Part shown: positions 50,125 to 60,656 of the stretch, one piece after another
How positions within the stretch are numbered: the first letter of the stretch is position 1
Layout: each line of letters opens with the position of its first letter
Assembly: GCA_000328365.1 (NCBI GenBank)
Contig: KB302654.1
Location: 93,569 to 157,568 of the forward strand
Origin: Capitella teleta
Lineage: Eukaryota > Annelida > Polychaeta > Capitellidae
DNA: 64,000 bases
Direction of reading: 5' to 3'
Made by a program: the position numbers and the translations under genes
The notes under the pieces: generated by a model
Databases searched by the model: none
What the model was told of the DNA's origin: nothing
Seen by the model: the letters and a program-made list of their open reading frames with translations, nothing else

Positions 50125-53100
50125 GTACGTGTTCATCTAGTTACGTCATTCTGGCCGTTTATAGTTCTATACACAGCACTCGATCTGAGATAACTCTTCC
50201 ATAGAGGCTTGTGGAACTGCTCCGAATAAATTTCACCTGTAAACATTAAAGTATTCTAGATATGCAGCTAGTCGCAGAGTGCCAACCATATCAGAACGTT
50301 CCGTTCTATATAAATGATCGATTTGTGCGACTCTACGTGACTTGACAAGAATGATCTTGAAAATATTTTGAAGAATACATCTCCAGCTTAACCACCTAAA
50401 TCTCTCATCGACGCACAGATGTTTACGGGCGTGCGTCAACATCGCCTTCGAATAGAAGCGTTATCACCGTCGACGAATCTCTCAGTCTCTCTTATCAGTG
50501 GATCATTCATCACCAGTCTTATTAACCCGGTTGTCAGTATCAGTTTCAACCGCCAGCTTCCCACACCCCTTTGAAATGACCTCACCCCTGCTCCAAGCGC
50601 CCCCTCGTGTAATCATGGGCTGCTACTGGGACCCCATGTCGGTGGCCAAGTACTATCGTTAAAGGATAATCTAGTTGATTATAGTTATTGGCATGGTGTA
50701 AAGCTTTTTATTACGGCTGATTAATGATAATTACTAGGTTGGACGGCCTTGCATGGTATAAAGGGCACGTGTGACAGAAATATCGTTAGAGTTTATACTC
50801 ATTAAATCGGTACAACTTTTAAATATCAGATGAAAATGAAATCTCATAAATTTGAAATATCTACGGAATTTGAGACACCAAAGTGTGGACATACTGTACA
50901 CATAAGTATAATATCTACATCTATATATGTTTTTCTTGTTATAATATTATATACCACAAGTATGCTCGACTTAGGGTGAATTACTACATAGCGAGTGTTG
51001 TTAGTCAGCTTTCAATTTATAAACACTCGACTTGGAAATTATATTTGCCTTCGACAACACCCTGATCTAAGACTGACTTGTCGTAGTGTTGACTGGCCAA
51101 ACAGCTCTAACCAGTTAAGATATCACAGAAGTTCAATTAAAGGCGAGTTCAAAGCCAGAAGAAAGGAGTGTATTTGACACGGGTCAAGGGAACGGGCATG
51201 TTATTTGCCTCTTTCTCGAGTGCATGTGTCTACAATTGTGATTGGTTTCCCAAGATTGATTAACAATGAAATCAGACGCTCTCAGTGTGAATTCCTGATC
51301 GGTTGCTCGGGGTATTAGTAATTCAGAATAATTGAATTGCTATACTCATCAATCAGTGTGAAAAGGGAAGTTTTCAAGTTTATTATTCAAGTTTTGCGAG
51401 CATTTTACTTGCCACTACTGGGCAACCCCTTAAGTGACGTTATAAAAGAGGATTCCCCATTCCAAATAAGGAGTTCGGAATCTCTCAGGAAAAACTTCCG
51501 AAACTCTTTCTCAGAATATGGTCCGGAATTCTACCGTTCATAAGATGTTTGGCAGGTTAATTAATTATACGGCTACACTAAACACCATTTACGTAGCGTC
51601 TATACAGAGCTCGTGTTTACATACACATATATCTTATATACGTTTACGCTCTAGTACAACAGTCCCTCTCCCACCTGGTACCACGGTGAGAGAGTATATC
51701 AGGTATATCAATAAGCACTGCAGCTGACTCGAGACGTTGTTACCGTCAACAAAACCAACCGCGAGAATCGGCGAGATCTCGCGTGCCACTGATGTTGTTT
51801 CTGGTGGATTGCATCTCGAGGGTAACCGATATCCTTCAGAGGCCGATCAGATGCCGACCGTGCCTCCTCTCTAGTGCAAGCATCGTGGGCGAGGAGAACA
51901 TCGAATTCTTACCTTTTGTTTATTTTTCCCCTTCAAGTTTATGACTTGTTAAAAGTAGCAAAACGTTGTTAAAATATATCTTATTAGGAGCGCACGTAAT
52001 ATGAATGATGTGTTAAAGTTCCAAGCATGTTTGTGCGATTAGATTCAGGCTAATATAACATGGATTATGTAATTATACCATGTTCTCAGGTGTACCTCTG
52101 GTATTGTGATAATTCAATTCGAAGTATTTTTGAACACGTTCCTTGACATATTTTAACTTTGTTTCAACAATATTTAGAGGGCAGTTTAACATTTCCTTTA
52201 CAAGACAAAGGAAACAGTTATGGATATAATACTAAAAACTTGAAAAGATAGCGTTTACCTTTTAATACACGAGCAATTATTAACATAAGGCGAAACATGA
52301 CGAACGATGGGAGTTTGGGGCCTCCCTGGATGATATACGGGCTTCGGAATTTTACGATTGTTTGTCGAAGGCATCGTTGTTCGTAATTTGGGCACATGTG
52401 CCTTTTTATGCTTGCTCCTGTGTTTCATTGCGCGAGTTTCATATACATGTATATAAAGAATCCCAGGACCGGGGTTTTAATCTTATAGATGAATCCCAAG
52501 GGTTCTTTGCCCTGCATACTACCATTGGCAGTATTACGCAGAGCACAGCCTTGTGATATACGAGTACTCATCCAATTCGCTTATTACAATTGAGAATGGA
52601 AAGCGTTCCGTATACAGCAGCTGTATATACGGAGCGTCCGCACTGACGCCGTATACTCCGTTTACAGCAGCTATAGGAGTAAGAAGAAAAAGAAACGTTC
52701 CCTCGAGAATATATATAGTGCATCAAAGATTAACACCGATTTAACCAAGCAAATATTTCTTTAAAATAAAGTATTTTTTCTGGGAAATCTGGATATAATA
52801 ATTATATAGCAATAAAAAAAAAATTGCGCAAGCCGCACGTTCTATGATTCGGTAAGGTTCGGAGCCCGTCGGGTGTTTCCGGAGAATCACTGCTGTATAA
52901 TATAAGAATACTTCATTGAGATACGCATACGAATAGCGATGGTTGTTGAACGAGCGTAATAATTGCTGACTTGTGAAATCTAAGCACTTCCATTCGGTAA
53001 ACAGCGTCTATTGACTCTATTCACGCACCATTTTATAATTATGTGTCTGTTTTCACTGGGTCACAACGCATAGTGACTCATTGATAAGTATCTATGTAAG

Positions 53101-54310
53101 TACCCGCTTCAGAAGGGGAAACAAAGCAATACGGCTAGGTATGCCAATAATGAGGGTTCACCGAATCAAGACTCTCGATATGCTACAATAAAACTAGCTT
53201 TCCGTAATATAAAATAACCCAAAGGGATCTTTATAATCGCAGAACTGCTATCGCCAACTGCGCCTGCTCAGAGAGATTTACGCGGCGACCGAGTGAGTGA
53301 CCCCCTATGCTAATGCAGTCGTAAAGATATCTTTGTGGTGTGTTTTGACGGCTGTGGAAGCATCTTACATACCCCCAGGCTGTGTTCGCCGTTGATTTTC
53401 TGTTTCATACAAGACAACCCTCTGATATCGGAGTATATCAACAGAGAATAGTCTGAATGCTGTCATGTCTGAAGAATGCGAATCAAGTTTTACTCGAGCA
53501 GAATGAAAAATCAATTATTTGTGAAAGTTTACATCTCAATGTCTTTGATACAGATATGCACGTGTATCACTCCGCATATTGCTATAAACGTCTCATTTGT
53601 TGCACCCTTTGTATGTTGGTGTGTAGTTATTTTTCGGCGTCCAACATTTTTTGCTTGAGGATCTTCGGTTCATATATAAACCCTATAGGATTTCCGGAGT
53701 ATATGCTTCTTCAAGGCCCAGCAGAAAAAAAAAATAGCCATGGGGCTCAACAAAAAATATTACTCCGCCAGAAATTAGAGAATTTGTCCAGAGATAAACA
53801 AACGACTTTTGTGTTGTCATAGTGCTGCCGCTGGCAGCGGATATAAGTCATTCGCCAAGTGAATATTGTGACTGCTTGTAACACGTATCTGTGTTTACAC
53901 ATTTTAAAGAGCTTTTACAAAATGCTTTCTGAGTAGTGGAAATTCACCGCCGGAGTCCTTTATCCTGACAAAATCAAGATATTGGAAAGCTAATTTTTGT
54001 CTCAAGTCGAGAATAAGGAAAAATATATATATATAAAAATTATGAACTTGTTACATTCTTATTATTCGTTCTTAATGTAATCTGAATAACATCTAATATG
54101 TTAACACATTCAAGTTTCACAATATCACTGATTTATTCGCAGGTTTTCTTGGAAGCTTGCCTTTTTCATCATATCTTAATCAAGATAACACGTTACACAT
54201 GATAATTTTATCAGCTGTGTGATCAAAATACATCATCGTTCACCCAATTTCAGCTATAAAATTCTTCCTCCTACATGAGCCCTGTGTTTTAACTGCTTGT
54301 TTCTTTGTAG
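50125..54310 (+). other. Wnt5 intron 3
   Basis: 4.2-kb intron. It carries the 90-bp dispersed repeat copy at 52457-52543 and a small palindrome-rich patch at 52606-52680, where CCGTATACA pairs with TGTATATACGG and a TTTACAGCAGCT-like block is directly repeated. No coding sequence seen. Confidence 0.85.
52457..52543 (+). repeat. Dispersed ~90-bp repeat, copy 2
   Basis: Same order of blocks as 31166-31256 (CAGGACCGGGGTT, AATCCCAAGGGTTCTTT, CCTGCATAC, ACCAT), inside Wnt5 intron 3. Family unknown. Confidence 0.7.
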
Positions 54311-54772
54311 GCTGTGTACTCACATACCGTGGTGGCTTGCAAATGTCACGGCGTCTCTGGATCCTGCAGTCTGAAAACATGTTGGAACCAACTCGCGCCT
54401 TTCCGAGGAACAGGGAACCGAATCAAAGACGCTTACGACAGAGGCACAGAAGTCGCTTTCAACAGACAGGGCACTCGATTAGTACAGACAAACAAACGTT
54501 TCAACAAACCAACTAAAGAAGACCTTCTATACTTAGCGGAGTCCCCGGATTACTGTGAAGCTGATCCTGGTATTGGCTCGCTTGGAACTCAAGGTCGCCA
54601 ATGCAATAAACATTCACAAGGCATGGATGGCTGCAACCTGATGTGCTGCGGCAGGGGATACAACACGTATAAGGCGAAGGTTTCCGAGCGTTGCCAGTGT
54701 AAATTTCACTGGTGTTGCTACGTTCAGTGCAAGACTTGCGAGCGAGTTGTTGACATCAACACGTGTAAATGA
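54311..54772 (+). CDS. Wnt5 exon 4 (C-terminal)
   Basis: Begins after TTTCTTTGTAG in phase 0 and ends at TGA. It encodes [17 protein letters not shown], where the Ser of CHGVSGSC is the site acylated by Porcupine and needed for Frizzled binding, then [31 protein letters not shown] and the cysteine-rich tail [13 protein letters not shown]...NTCK. With exons 1-3 the coding total is 1098 nt, or 365 residues, within the usual Wnt5 length. The mature protein has 4+4+16 = 24 cysteines, the full Wnt set. Secreted ligand for Frizzled/Ror/Ryk receptors in noncanonical (planar polarity, calcium) signalling. Confidence 0.97.
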   Translation, partial: AVYSHTVVACKCHGVSGSCSLKTCWNQLAPFRGTGNRIKDAYDRGTEVAFNRQGTRLVQTNKRFNKPTKEDLLYLAESPDYCEADPGIGSLGTQGRQCNKHSQGMDGCNLMCCGRGYNTYKAKVSERCQCKFHWCCYVQCKTCERVVDINTCK

Positions 54773-55399
54773 ACGCTACGTATGCCACGTGGACGAAGCT
54801 GCCTCACTTCCGGAAGTATTCGTAGTCATAACGCATCAGTTATGATAATCATAACATATATATGAAGCATGACGGAGATATGCTTGGAACAATAATGTTA
54901 ATAATATTATGAGATATGGACTCGTTTAGCTGTATTTATTCCAAGTAAATAGACTCTTTTTTTACTATCTGTACTTCGCTACTAGATCGTATTATGTCAG
55001 CTTATATCTTTGGTATTTATAGCTTATTCATTTATACAGTGCGTTATGATGTTCTGGTAACATTGATATGACGTTATGATCAGAACAACTTTCTCGTATG
55101 GTCTTAAATCTTTGTATATATCACTACTAGTACATCACTTTGTTTCACATTTGCTCCATTTCGCTCTAATTATTACTACCCTGAGAATAGTCAGAATATT
55201 GTGGTTTTCGTGACATTTTTTTTAAACCACTGATATAATATTCTCCGTGGATAATAATTTGGGTTTTCGTGACCTTGAACTACATCTGAAATTGCTACCT
55301 CTCTTATCTGTACATTGTATTTGCTAATGTCGTGCTACAATAGCCCGAACTGACGCGTCACAAGTTTTGCCAAGTAGCAATGTTTGTAGCAGCAATAAA
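54773..55399 (+). other. Wnt5 3' untranslated region (probable)
   Basis: AT-rich with ATTTA-like stretches. The first AATAAA after the stop is at 55394-55399. Two TGCGTTATG-type motifs lie at 54827-54835 (as CATAACGCA) and 55040-55048. The true end is not determined. Confidence 0.5.
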
Positions 55400-56194
55400 A
55401 TTTTGAGTCAAAGTTTCGTACCGTTTTCCTTGTTGGACGTTGGTTAGAGAAAGACTTTTTGTAGACAGCGGAATTGTTCTCAAGAAGAAATTCAGGCCCG
55501 TCATGAATAGCCACCTTATCATCTTTGAAATTTGCAGGAATGAACTGGGCGACCAATACCAGGGCCTAATAGGTCCGCAGTACTCCACAAGCCTTTTGCT
55601 TGACACTTTCATTAGAATCGATCTAAAAAGCATTGAATGCGGTAAAATGGTCGAGATGAGGAATTCCACTCAATTTATATGAAGAAATATTATACAGGTT
55701 ATATTTATAAGCACAATGGGGATACGGATGTCGGAGAATGTCTGACTTATAATTTGCATATCATTAACGGACGACGAATTGTGCGGGTGAGACGGAGAAT
55801 TGTGTGGAATTTGAATAATCGTTCATTATTCGAGGAATCCTGCATTGTGTACAACAAATGATATGTGCAGATACCAACCAGCCCATCTGGCTATCACCCA
55901 GTATACCAACCATGTAGCGTAGCTGTGGAGTGCGCAGTTTTCAAACGTAAGCTCACATAGTTTGACATTTGAATATTTTGTATTAGTATACTTCACTTGT
56001 ACCAACATTTCATGAAAATAAATATTAATATATAATGAGTGACTTACCCATATGCACAACTTCGTACTTGTACAAGAAAAGTTAGAGGCAACTAGTGGCT
56101 TCTAACACCATGCAAGGTGCTGTATGGTTGCATGATTGCCGGTCCTTCTGCATGGGTTACCTATATACTCAAAATTCACGAATTGGCGAGATGG
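55400..56194. other. Intergenic, no gene seen
   Basis: Short overlapping frames on both strands at 55358-55861, no domain. Near 56190-56225 there is a short GAGATGGTTA/GAAATGGTTA tandem at the edge of the ORF-bearing repeat. Confidence 0.5.
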
Positions 56195-57055
56195 TTATGA
56201 AATGGTTATGAGATGGTTACGAGAATCACCATGTAAAGCCACGATGAAACAGTGTTTCAGAAACAACTAGAAAAATAAATTGCAAAATAAAGATTGTATT
56301 TTGTATAGAATATTCCTATGTTTTAATAGTGTATGCATTACAATTCATGTATAACTTTCTGGCAACGAACTTATCCCATAGTTTGAGTCCTTCATTTAGT
56401 GATTTTTTCATCTCAGCCCTCCGCCTATTGCTGTTCTGAACGGATAAACTATCTTCTGATATACTGTTGCATCCTGGAAGAGGGAGTTTTAGCTCAGCCA
56501 TTCTGTCGCCTTTCGATTTGATTGTTCTGATTGCTTGCACTTCTTCTTCTGTCAGTGGCTCAATTCGGATTCCGTTGACGATTTTCAAAGAGGTTTGCGC
56601 AAATTCTGTTTCATTTGTCGAATTGTGTTTCGTGGACTTTCCTACTTGTGAGGATGAAGGAGCCGCTTGTTCGCGTGAAAGTTTCCTGTGCTTCAGCAGT
56701 TTGCGTCTGTTGCTTCGTGTTGCAGATGATGGCGTTTTGTCTGTTTTCAGGAACTTCCCCCACGCAGGTCTTTGGCATATTGCTCTCACATCTCTTCGCT
56801 GCTGAGTGCGTTCTCTTGTCTTCTCCATTCTTCTCTCTTGGTTGCTGTCTTGGGTATGCTGAGGTGCAGACTTCATTCTGCAAGATCGACGGTTGAAGGG
56901 CGAGAGATATCCAATCTACTGGAGAAAACTGCTAGACATCTCGACCAAGGAAGTAAGAATAAAGTTATACAAACTCACTCGTCTTTTTTATACAAACCTT
57001 ACATCAGCAATATACTGTTAATTGGTGGCACATCCCCATCGAGAGTATCTGTTAA
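56195..57055 (-). repeat. ORF-bearing repeat unit of unknown family, copy 2 (inverted)
   Basis: Reverse-complement partner of 31990-32815. The shared part runs from a TATA-like TATAAAAAAGAC upstream of the frame, through the whole ORF, to a conserved block past the stop. Coding identity looks to be in the mid-90s percent by eye, so the duplication is recent. There is no poly-A at the junction, and homology continues past the AATAAA-like signal, which argues against a processed pseudogene. Confidence 0.78.
56316..56876 (-). CDS. Unknown basic protein, 186 aa, in repeat unit copy 2
   Basis: Uninterrupted frame from ATG at 56874-56876. The N-terminal half is Lys/Arg-rich (EKTRERTQQRRDVR, RSNRRKLLKHRKLSREQ). 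The C-terminal half is more ordered: IVNGIRIEPLTEEEVQAIR, then SEDSLSVQNSNRRRAEMKK and LNEGLKLWDKFVARK. There is no signal peptide or membrane segment, and I recognise no domain. In copy 1 an upstream ATG would add about 21 residues (MSSSFLQQIGYLSPF...), but here that extension is closed by a stop. The composition suggests a nuclear or nucleic-acid-binding protein, an inference only. Conservation between copies argues that the frame is, or recently was, under use. Confidence 0.5.
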   Translation of the reverse strand: MKSAPQHTQDSNQERRMEKTRERTQQRRDVRAICQRPAWGKFLKTDKTPSSATRSNRRKLLKHRKLSREQAAPSSSQVGKSTKHNSTNETEFAQTSLKIVNGIRIEPLTEEEVQAIRTIKSKGDRMAELKLPLPGCNSISEDSLSVQNSNRRRAEMKKSLNEGLKLWDKFVARKLYMNCNAYTIKT

Positions 57056-58240
57056 TTAATTGATTCCTCTTATCCGTTAACATGCTCATTCTCGAATAAT
57101 GTGGGTGTTATTGGGAATGCAATGTTTTGACTAAATATATTATGTTAATGTTTTGAATGTGTCGTAATGATATAATGTATTCAATTGTCAACATACGTGA
57201 AAAATGAAATTTTAGGCCGTGCCTGGGCGACAGTACATAGAAATCGTCATTTGTGAACTTTTTCAGGTTTCAGAAGGGTTGAGAAGACATATTTAATAAT
57301 AGAGAGTAATGTTGCCAGATGCCCCTTTTCCACTGATTTAAGAGTTTCTTGTGAGTCTGACGTCGTCATGGCATTTTAATTGCCAGTTAATTTGATGCCA
57401 TGAAAAAACGTTAGCTTGTCATTTCTTATAATTATGCTGTTGATTATTTTCTCTAACATTTTCAACTTAATAGACGCGGTTGCACGTCAGCAATGTTGTT
57501 AAGAAATAATTATAATCCTTGTTAGCCATACTTTCATGCGTTGATCATTGACGATATGATTAAGCATGCCTCTTGCTATATTGCCCACAACTTTTCGATA
57601 AAACGTGTCATGAAGTCGCTGGGTGCCATAAGCAAAGGCATTCAAAGATTTAATTATTGATTCAGAGGATGCATTTTATTGTTGATCAATTGATGCAAAA
57701 AAAAAAAAAAAAAAAAAAAAACAGCATCGCAATTGGATGCACGTTCATACACCTGTGACAAACGAATGCGGATAATCATTAATGGCAATTCAACACAGAA
57801 TTTATGCAATACTCGTTTTGGATAAGATTAAATTAAATTTACTCGAACAAATAACCTAAGTAATTTTAGCGGTGTCAACTTTGCTAATATAAGATTGCAA
57901 ACCAATAGAAGATGCAACAAACATAATAATATAATCTGGTCGTTGGTGTGATGTACATGTATATCATGCCTTTATTCTGAGTTATAATGTGTGCTCTTGA
58001 AATCGGAATGGTGTGCATAATGTTACATTATATTTTTTTGAAGTTTAAGTTCGTAACTAGTTTTTGTCAATGTGTTTTTTGTAATTCTGTGAAATCCAAA
58101 GCAAACTTTCGTTTCTTGCCAATATTATTATATTAAATACTGGATTTTATGGCGCGGTTTCAGAACAGAGAACATTTTTGCAATGCATTATAGGCCCCCC
58201 TCGCAAAATTAAAACGTGTCTTTTATTTATGATATGCATG
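57056..58240. other. Intergenic, no gene seen
   Basis: AT-rich spacer with a 25-A tract at 57697-57721. No frames of note. Confidence 0.5.
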
Positions 58241-58272
58241 TACTTGTAAATGAACTTTTGAATCACCCTGTA
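58241..58272 (-). mobile_element. Mariner-like terminal sequence (right orientation)
   Basis: Ends ...TTGAATCACCCTGTA followed by TTA. Its reverse complement matches 30773-30804 at 30 of 32 positions. No matching left end lies within a few kb upstream. Confidence 0.55.
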
Positions 58273-58992
58273 TTATTAATATTAAGCTTAGTTGACTTTT
58301 TCCTGTTCTTCTGGTCAATGAGGATCAGTCAATATGTAATCAATATTACATGATCGGAATTTCCAATCAGGCAATTCCTAGTAGGCTATATATAGACCAC
58401 TAAAGAGAAATTACAAATTTGAAATGCCCCCCCCCCCCAAAAAAAAAATCGACCATTCTGGACACAGAAAGAATAGATTCTCATAATGATCATCGCTTCA
58501 TTTATTAAATACATCGAATTCTTTGATCTAGCCGCTTTTATTATATTCTTATAATAAAAGGCTCATCTTTAAAATAAAAGTTACGAAGCAATTTAATCCA
58601 AGTAAAGCGTCATTCTTCATTCAAGTTGGAAACAAAATGGCGTAATCGATTTATAGAGATGTCGTTACTCCTGAGATATCTGTTGGTGAAATTTAACCCA
58701 AGCCTCTCATTGAGTTGGATGTTCATCACGTGACTTTGAACTTCCGTGATTGTGACTTCCTGAAACAGTGAAACGGAACTTTCTTCTTCAGATTTGTTCG
58801 ATGAATTCTTCCTCTACTTCTTGATCTCATTTCTGTCGGTGATTTCGTTCTCAGAATTATATAATTTTTATTTAAAATGGCGCACCTAAATGTGCTCTCC
58901 TACCTTGCTCTGTGGCTCAAGTCAAGTACTCTGTACTGATTACTCGAGCTTCTAATCTATCCTTATAATTAGCTGACATATAGCACAGATTC
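58273..58992. other. Intergenic
   Basis: A C-run joined to an A-run at about 58427-58448. The 39-bp block 58822-58860 recurs exactly at 60551-60589. No gene seen. Confidence 0.5.
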
Positions 58993-59020
58993 TCGGGCGA
59001 GGTCTGTATACCTCGCCCGA
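58993..59020. repeat. Perfect 11-bp GC-rich hairpin
   Basis: TCGGGCGAGGT at 58993-59003 pairs exactly with 59010-59020 around a 6-nt loop. It is a strong stem in an AT-rich surrounding. No following T-run, so not a terminator. Could be the residue of a small inverted-repeat element or a structured RNA. Confidence 0.9.
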
Positions 59021-59427
59021 CGGTAAACCGCTTCTTTTTGCGTCTACTGGCAGCGAGGCTCCACACTCAGCCGATTGCATGATAAATATAGACATATTAT
59101 TCGACAAATCCTTGTGTTTAATCCCTCCAGACGTTAGATGGTATATTTATGCTCCAAGAAAAAACAATATGAGCCAGTACCATCATGTCGAACTTACATT
59201 AATTAAAACCCGCAACAAAATATCACTTCGTGAAGAAGTAAACAAACGCCATTTTGCGAGTGACGTCACTCAGCGCATGCGCACTGCATTGTAAACAAGC
59301 GCACATGCTTCACTTTCCCGCTCAAACTTCTCTCACGACTTTCAAATGAAAATGAATAAAATTGTTCATATACTGATTGGTGATGCACAAAATATTGCGT
59401 ATTAATAATTAATACGTATTCCTTTGT
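59021..59427. other. Intergenic, no gene seen
   Basis: A 71-codon frame at 59079-59294 has no recognisable domain. The stretch ends at the second assembly gap. Confidence 0.5.
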
Positions 59428-59477
59428 NNNNNNNNNNNNNNNNNNNNNNNNNNNNNNNNNNNNNNNNNNNNNNNNNN
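59428..59477. other. Assembly gap (50 N)
   Basis: Exactly 50 N, probably a placeholder of unknown length. Confidence 0.99.
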
Positions 59478-59862
59478 GTGCAATAAAGTGTAGTGAACTA
59501 GTAGCCTAATGTACTATCGCCATGCAATCACACCAGTTATAGAAATCACTAAGTATAGCAATCATCAACACAACATGCATGCTTTAATGAGTACTGTTTA
59601 TTGATAAGTGTGGTTTCACTGAGTGCCCCCTTTATTCCCGCTTCCTCCCAGCCATGGATTAACACATTTGGTTTGTCTCTCAGTGTCTCCCATGCGCGAA
59701 CAACCCATTGTCCGTGGAGGGGCTTGAGGGTGCTGAGTCACAGACCGGGTTGGGTGCTTATACCAGTACCGTTGACAAGCGCTGCTGCGATGCGACCAGC
59801 GCTTCTCCTCGATTTTGTCAATGTCAATGTAAATGACCCTATGAACTAGTATACTAGTACGC
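59478..59862. other. Intergenic, no gene seen
   Basis: Short spacer right of the gap. An 82-codon frame at 59601-59849 has no recognisable domain. Confidence 0.5.
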
Positions 59863-59981
59863 TTGACCGCGAATAATTATGACCCTACGCTTGACCGCAA
59901 ATATTGCATGCCGCAAATAAGTGCCTGAGGCATGAAACCGCGAAAATTTCAGTCCGCGAATGATTCCTGTTCTACAGTACT
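59863..59981. repeat. CCGCGAA/CCGCAAA-rich interspersed repeat
   Basis: Five CCGCGAA- or CCGCAAA-type cores occur at about 59867, 59894, 59911, 59937 and 59954, with CGCTTGACCGC and GACCCTA each present twice. The block ends in TTCCTGTTCTACAGTA. Repeats of spaced CCGCGAA cores ending in a CTACAGTA-type sequence are familiar from marine invertebrate genomes, but I cannot assign a named family. Confidence 0.55.
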
Positions 59982-60492
59982 TATAAGGCTTATTCATATT
60001 CAGTTACTGACTTGACTTTTTGAGGTCTATTGTGGAGTAAGCCTTGGCTTATATTGACCCTTGTTACAGTGAGATGAGGTTAATGTTTAAATGCTTGGTT
60101 GGTTATATCACAGGGAGTCTTACCAGTGGGCGATGGATACATGGAATGCCTTTTAGACAGTATATAATAATATCAAGGGAAGTCACTGATTTCTCAGAAG
60201 AACAATGACAAAGCCTCGGAAGCTACATTCCCCTCACGGGAGAGAGCTGAGGCTTTGGATCTGGCAAGATTATGAATAAATGAACCTATACACACCAAAA
60301 ACTCCACCCGGCAGTGACTAATTAGTCATTAATTGCACACAAATGCTTCCATTTCCAAAACGACTAGCAATGGGTACGATGGCTGCAGCATTCGACCTTC
60401 ACCTTAACAAGCCGCTCAGTGATTGCTCAATAATAGTCCAGCTGAGAAATGCAATTGAAATTAATCAAAGCATTCACTCGATAGAGATCAGT
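59982..60492. other. Intergenic, no gene seen
   Basis: Spacer without recognisable coding or structural signal. Confidence 0.5.
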
Positions 60493-60656
60493 CCAGCAGT
60501 ATGATGCATATAACAGTATTCAGATAATTTTATAGTTCGTAATACTTGTTTGATCTCATTTCTGTCGGTGATTTCGTTCTCAGAATTATCAGAAAAGACC
60601 AGCAGTTTGATGCATATAACAGTATTCAGATAATTTTATAGTTCGTAATACTTGTT
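60493..60656 (+). repeat. 58-bp direct duplication around a templated 48-bp filler
   Basis: 60493-60550 and 60599-60656 are the same 58-bp block with one mismatch. The 48 bp between them (60551-60598) begins with 39 bp identical to 58822-58860. This is a duplication with an insertion copied from 1.7 kb upstream in the same orientation. Confidence 0.92.
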
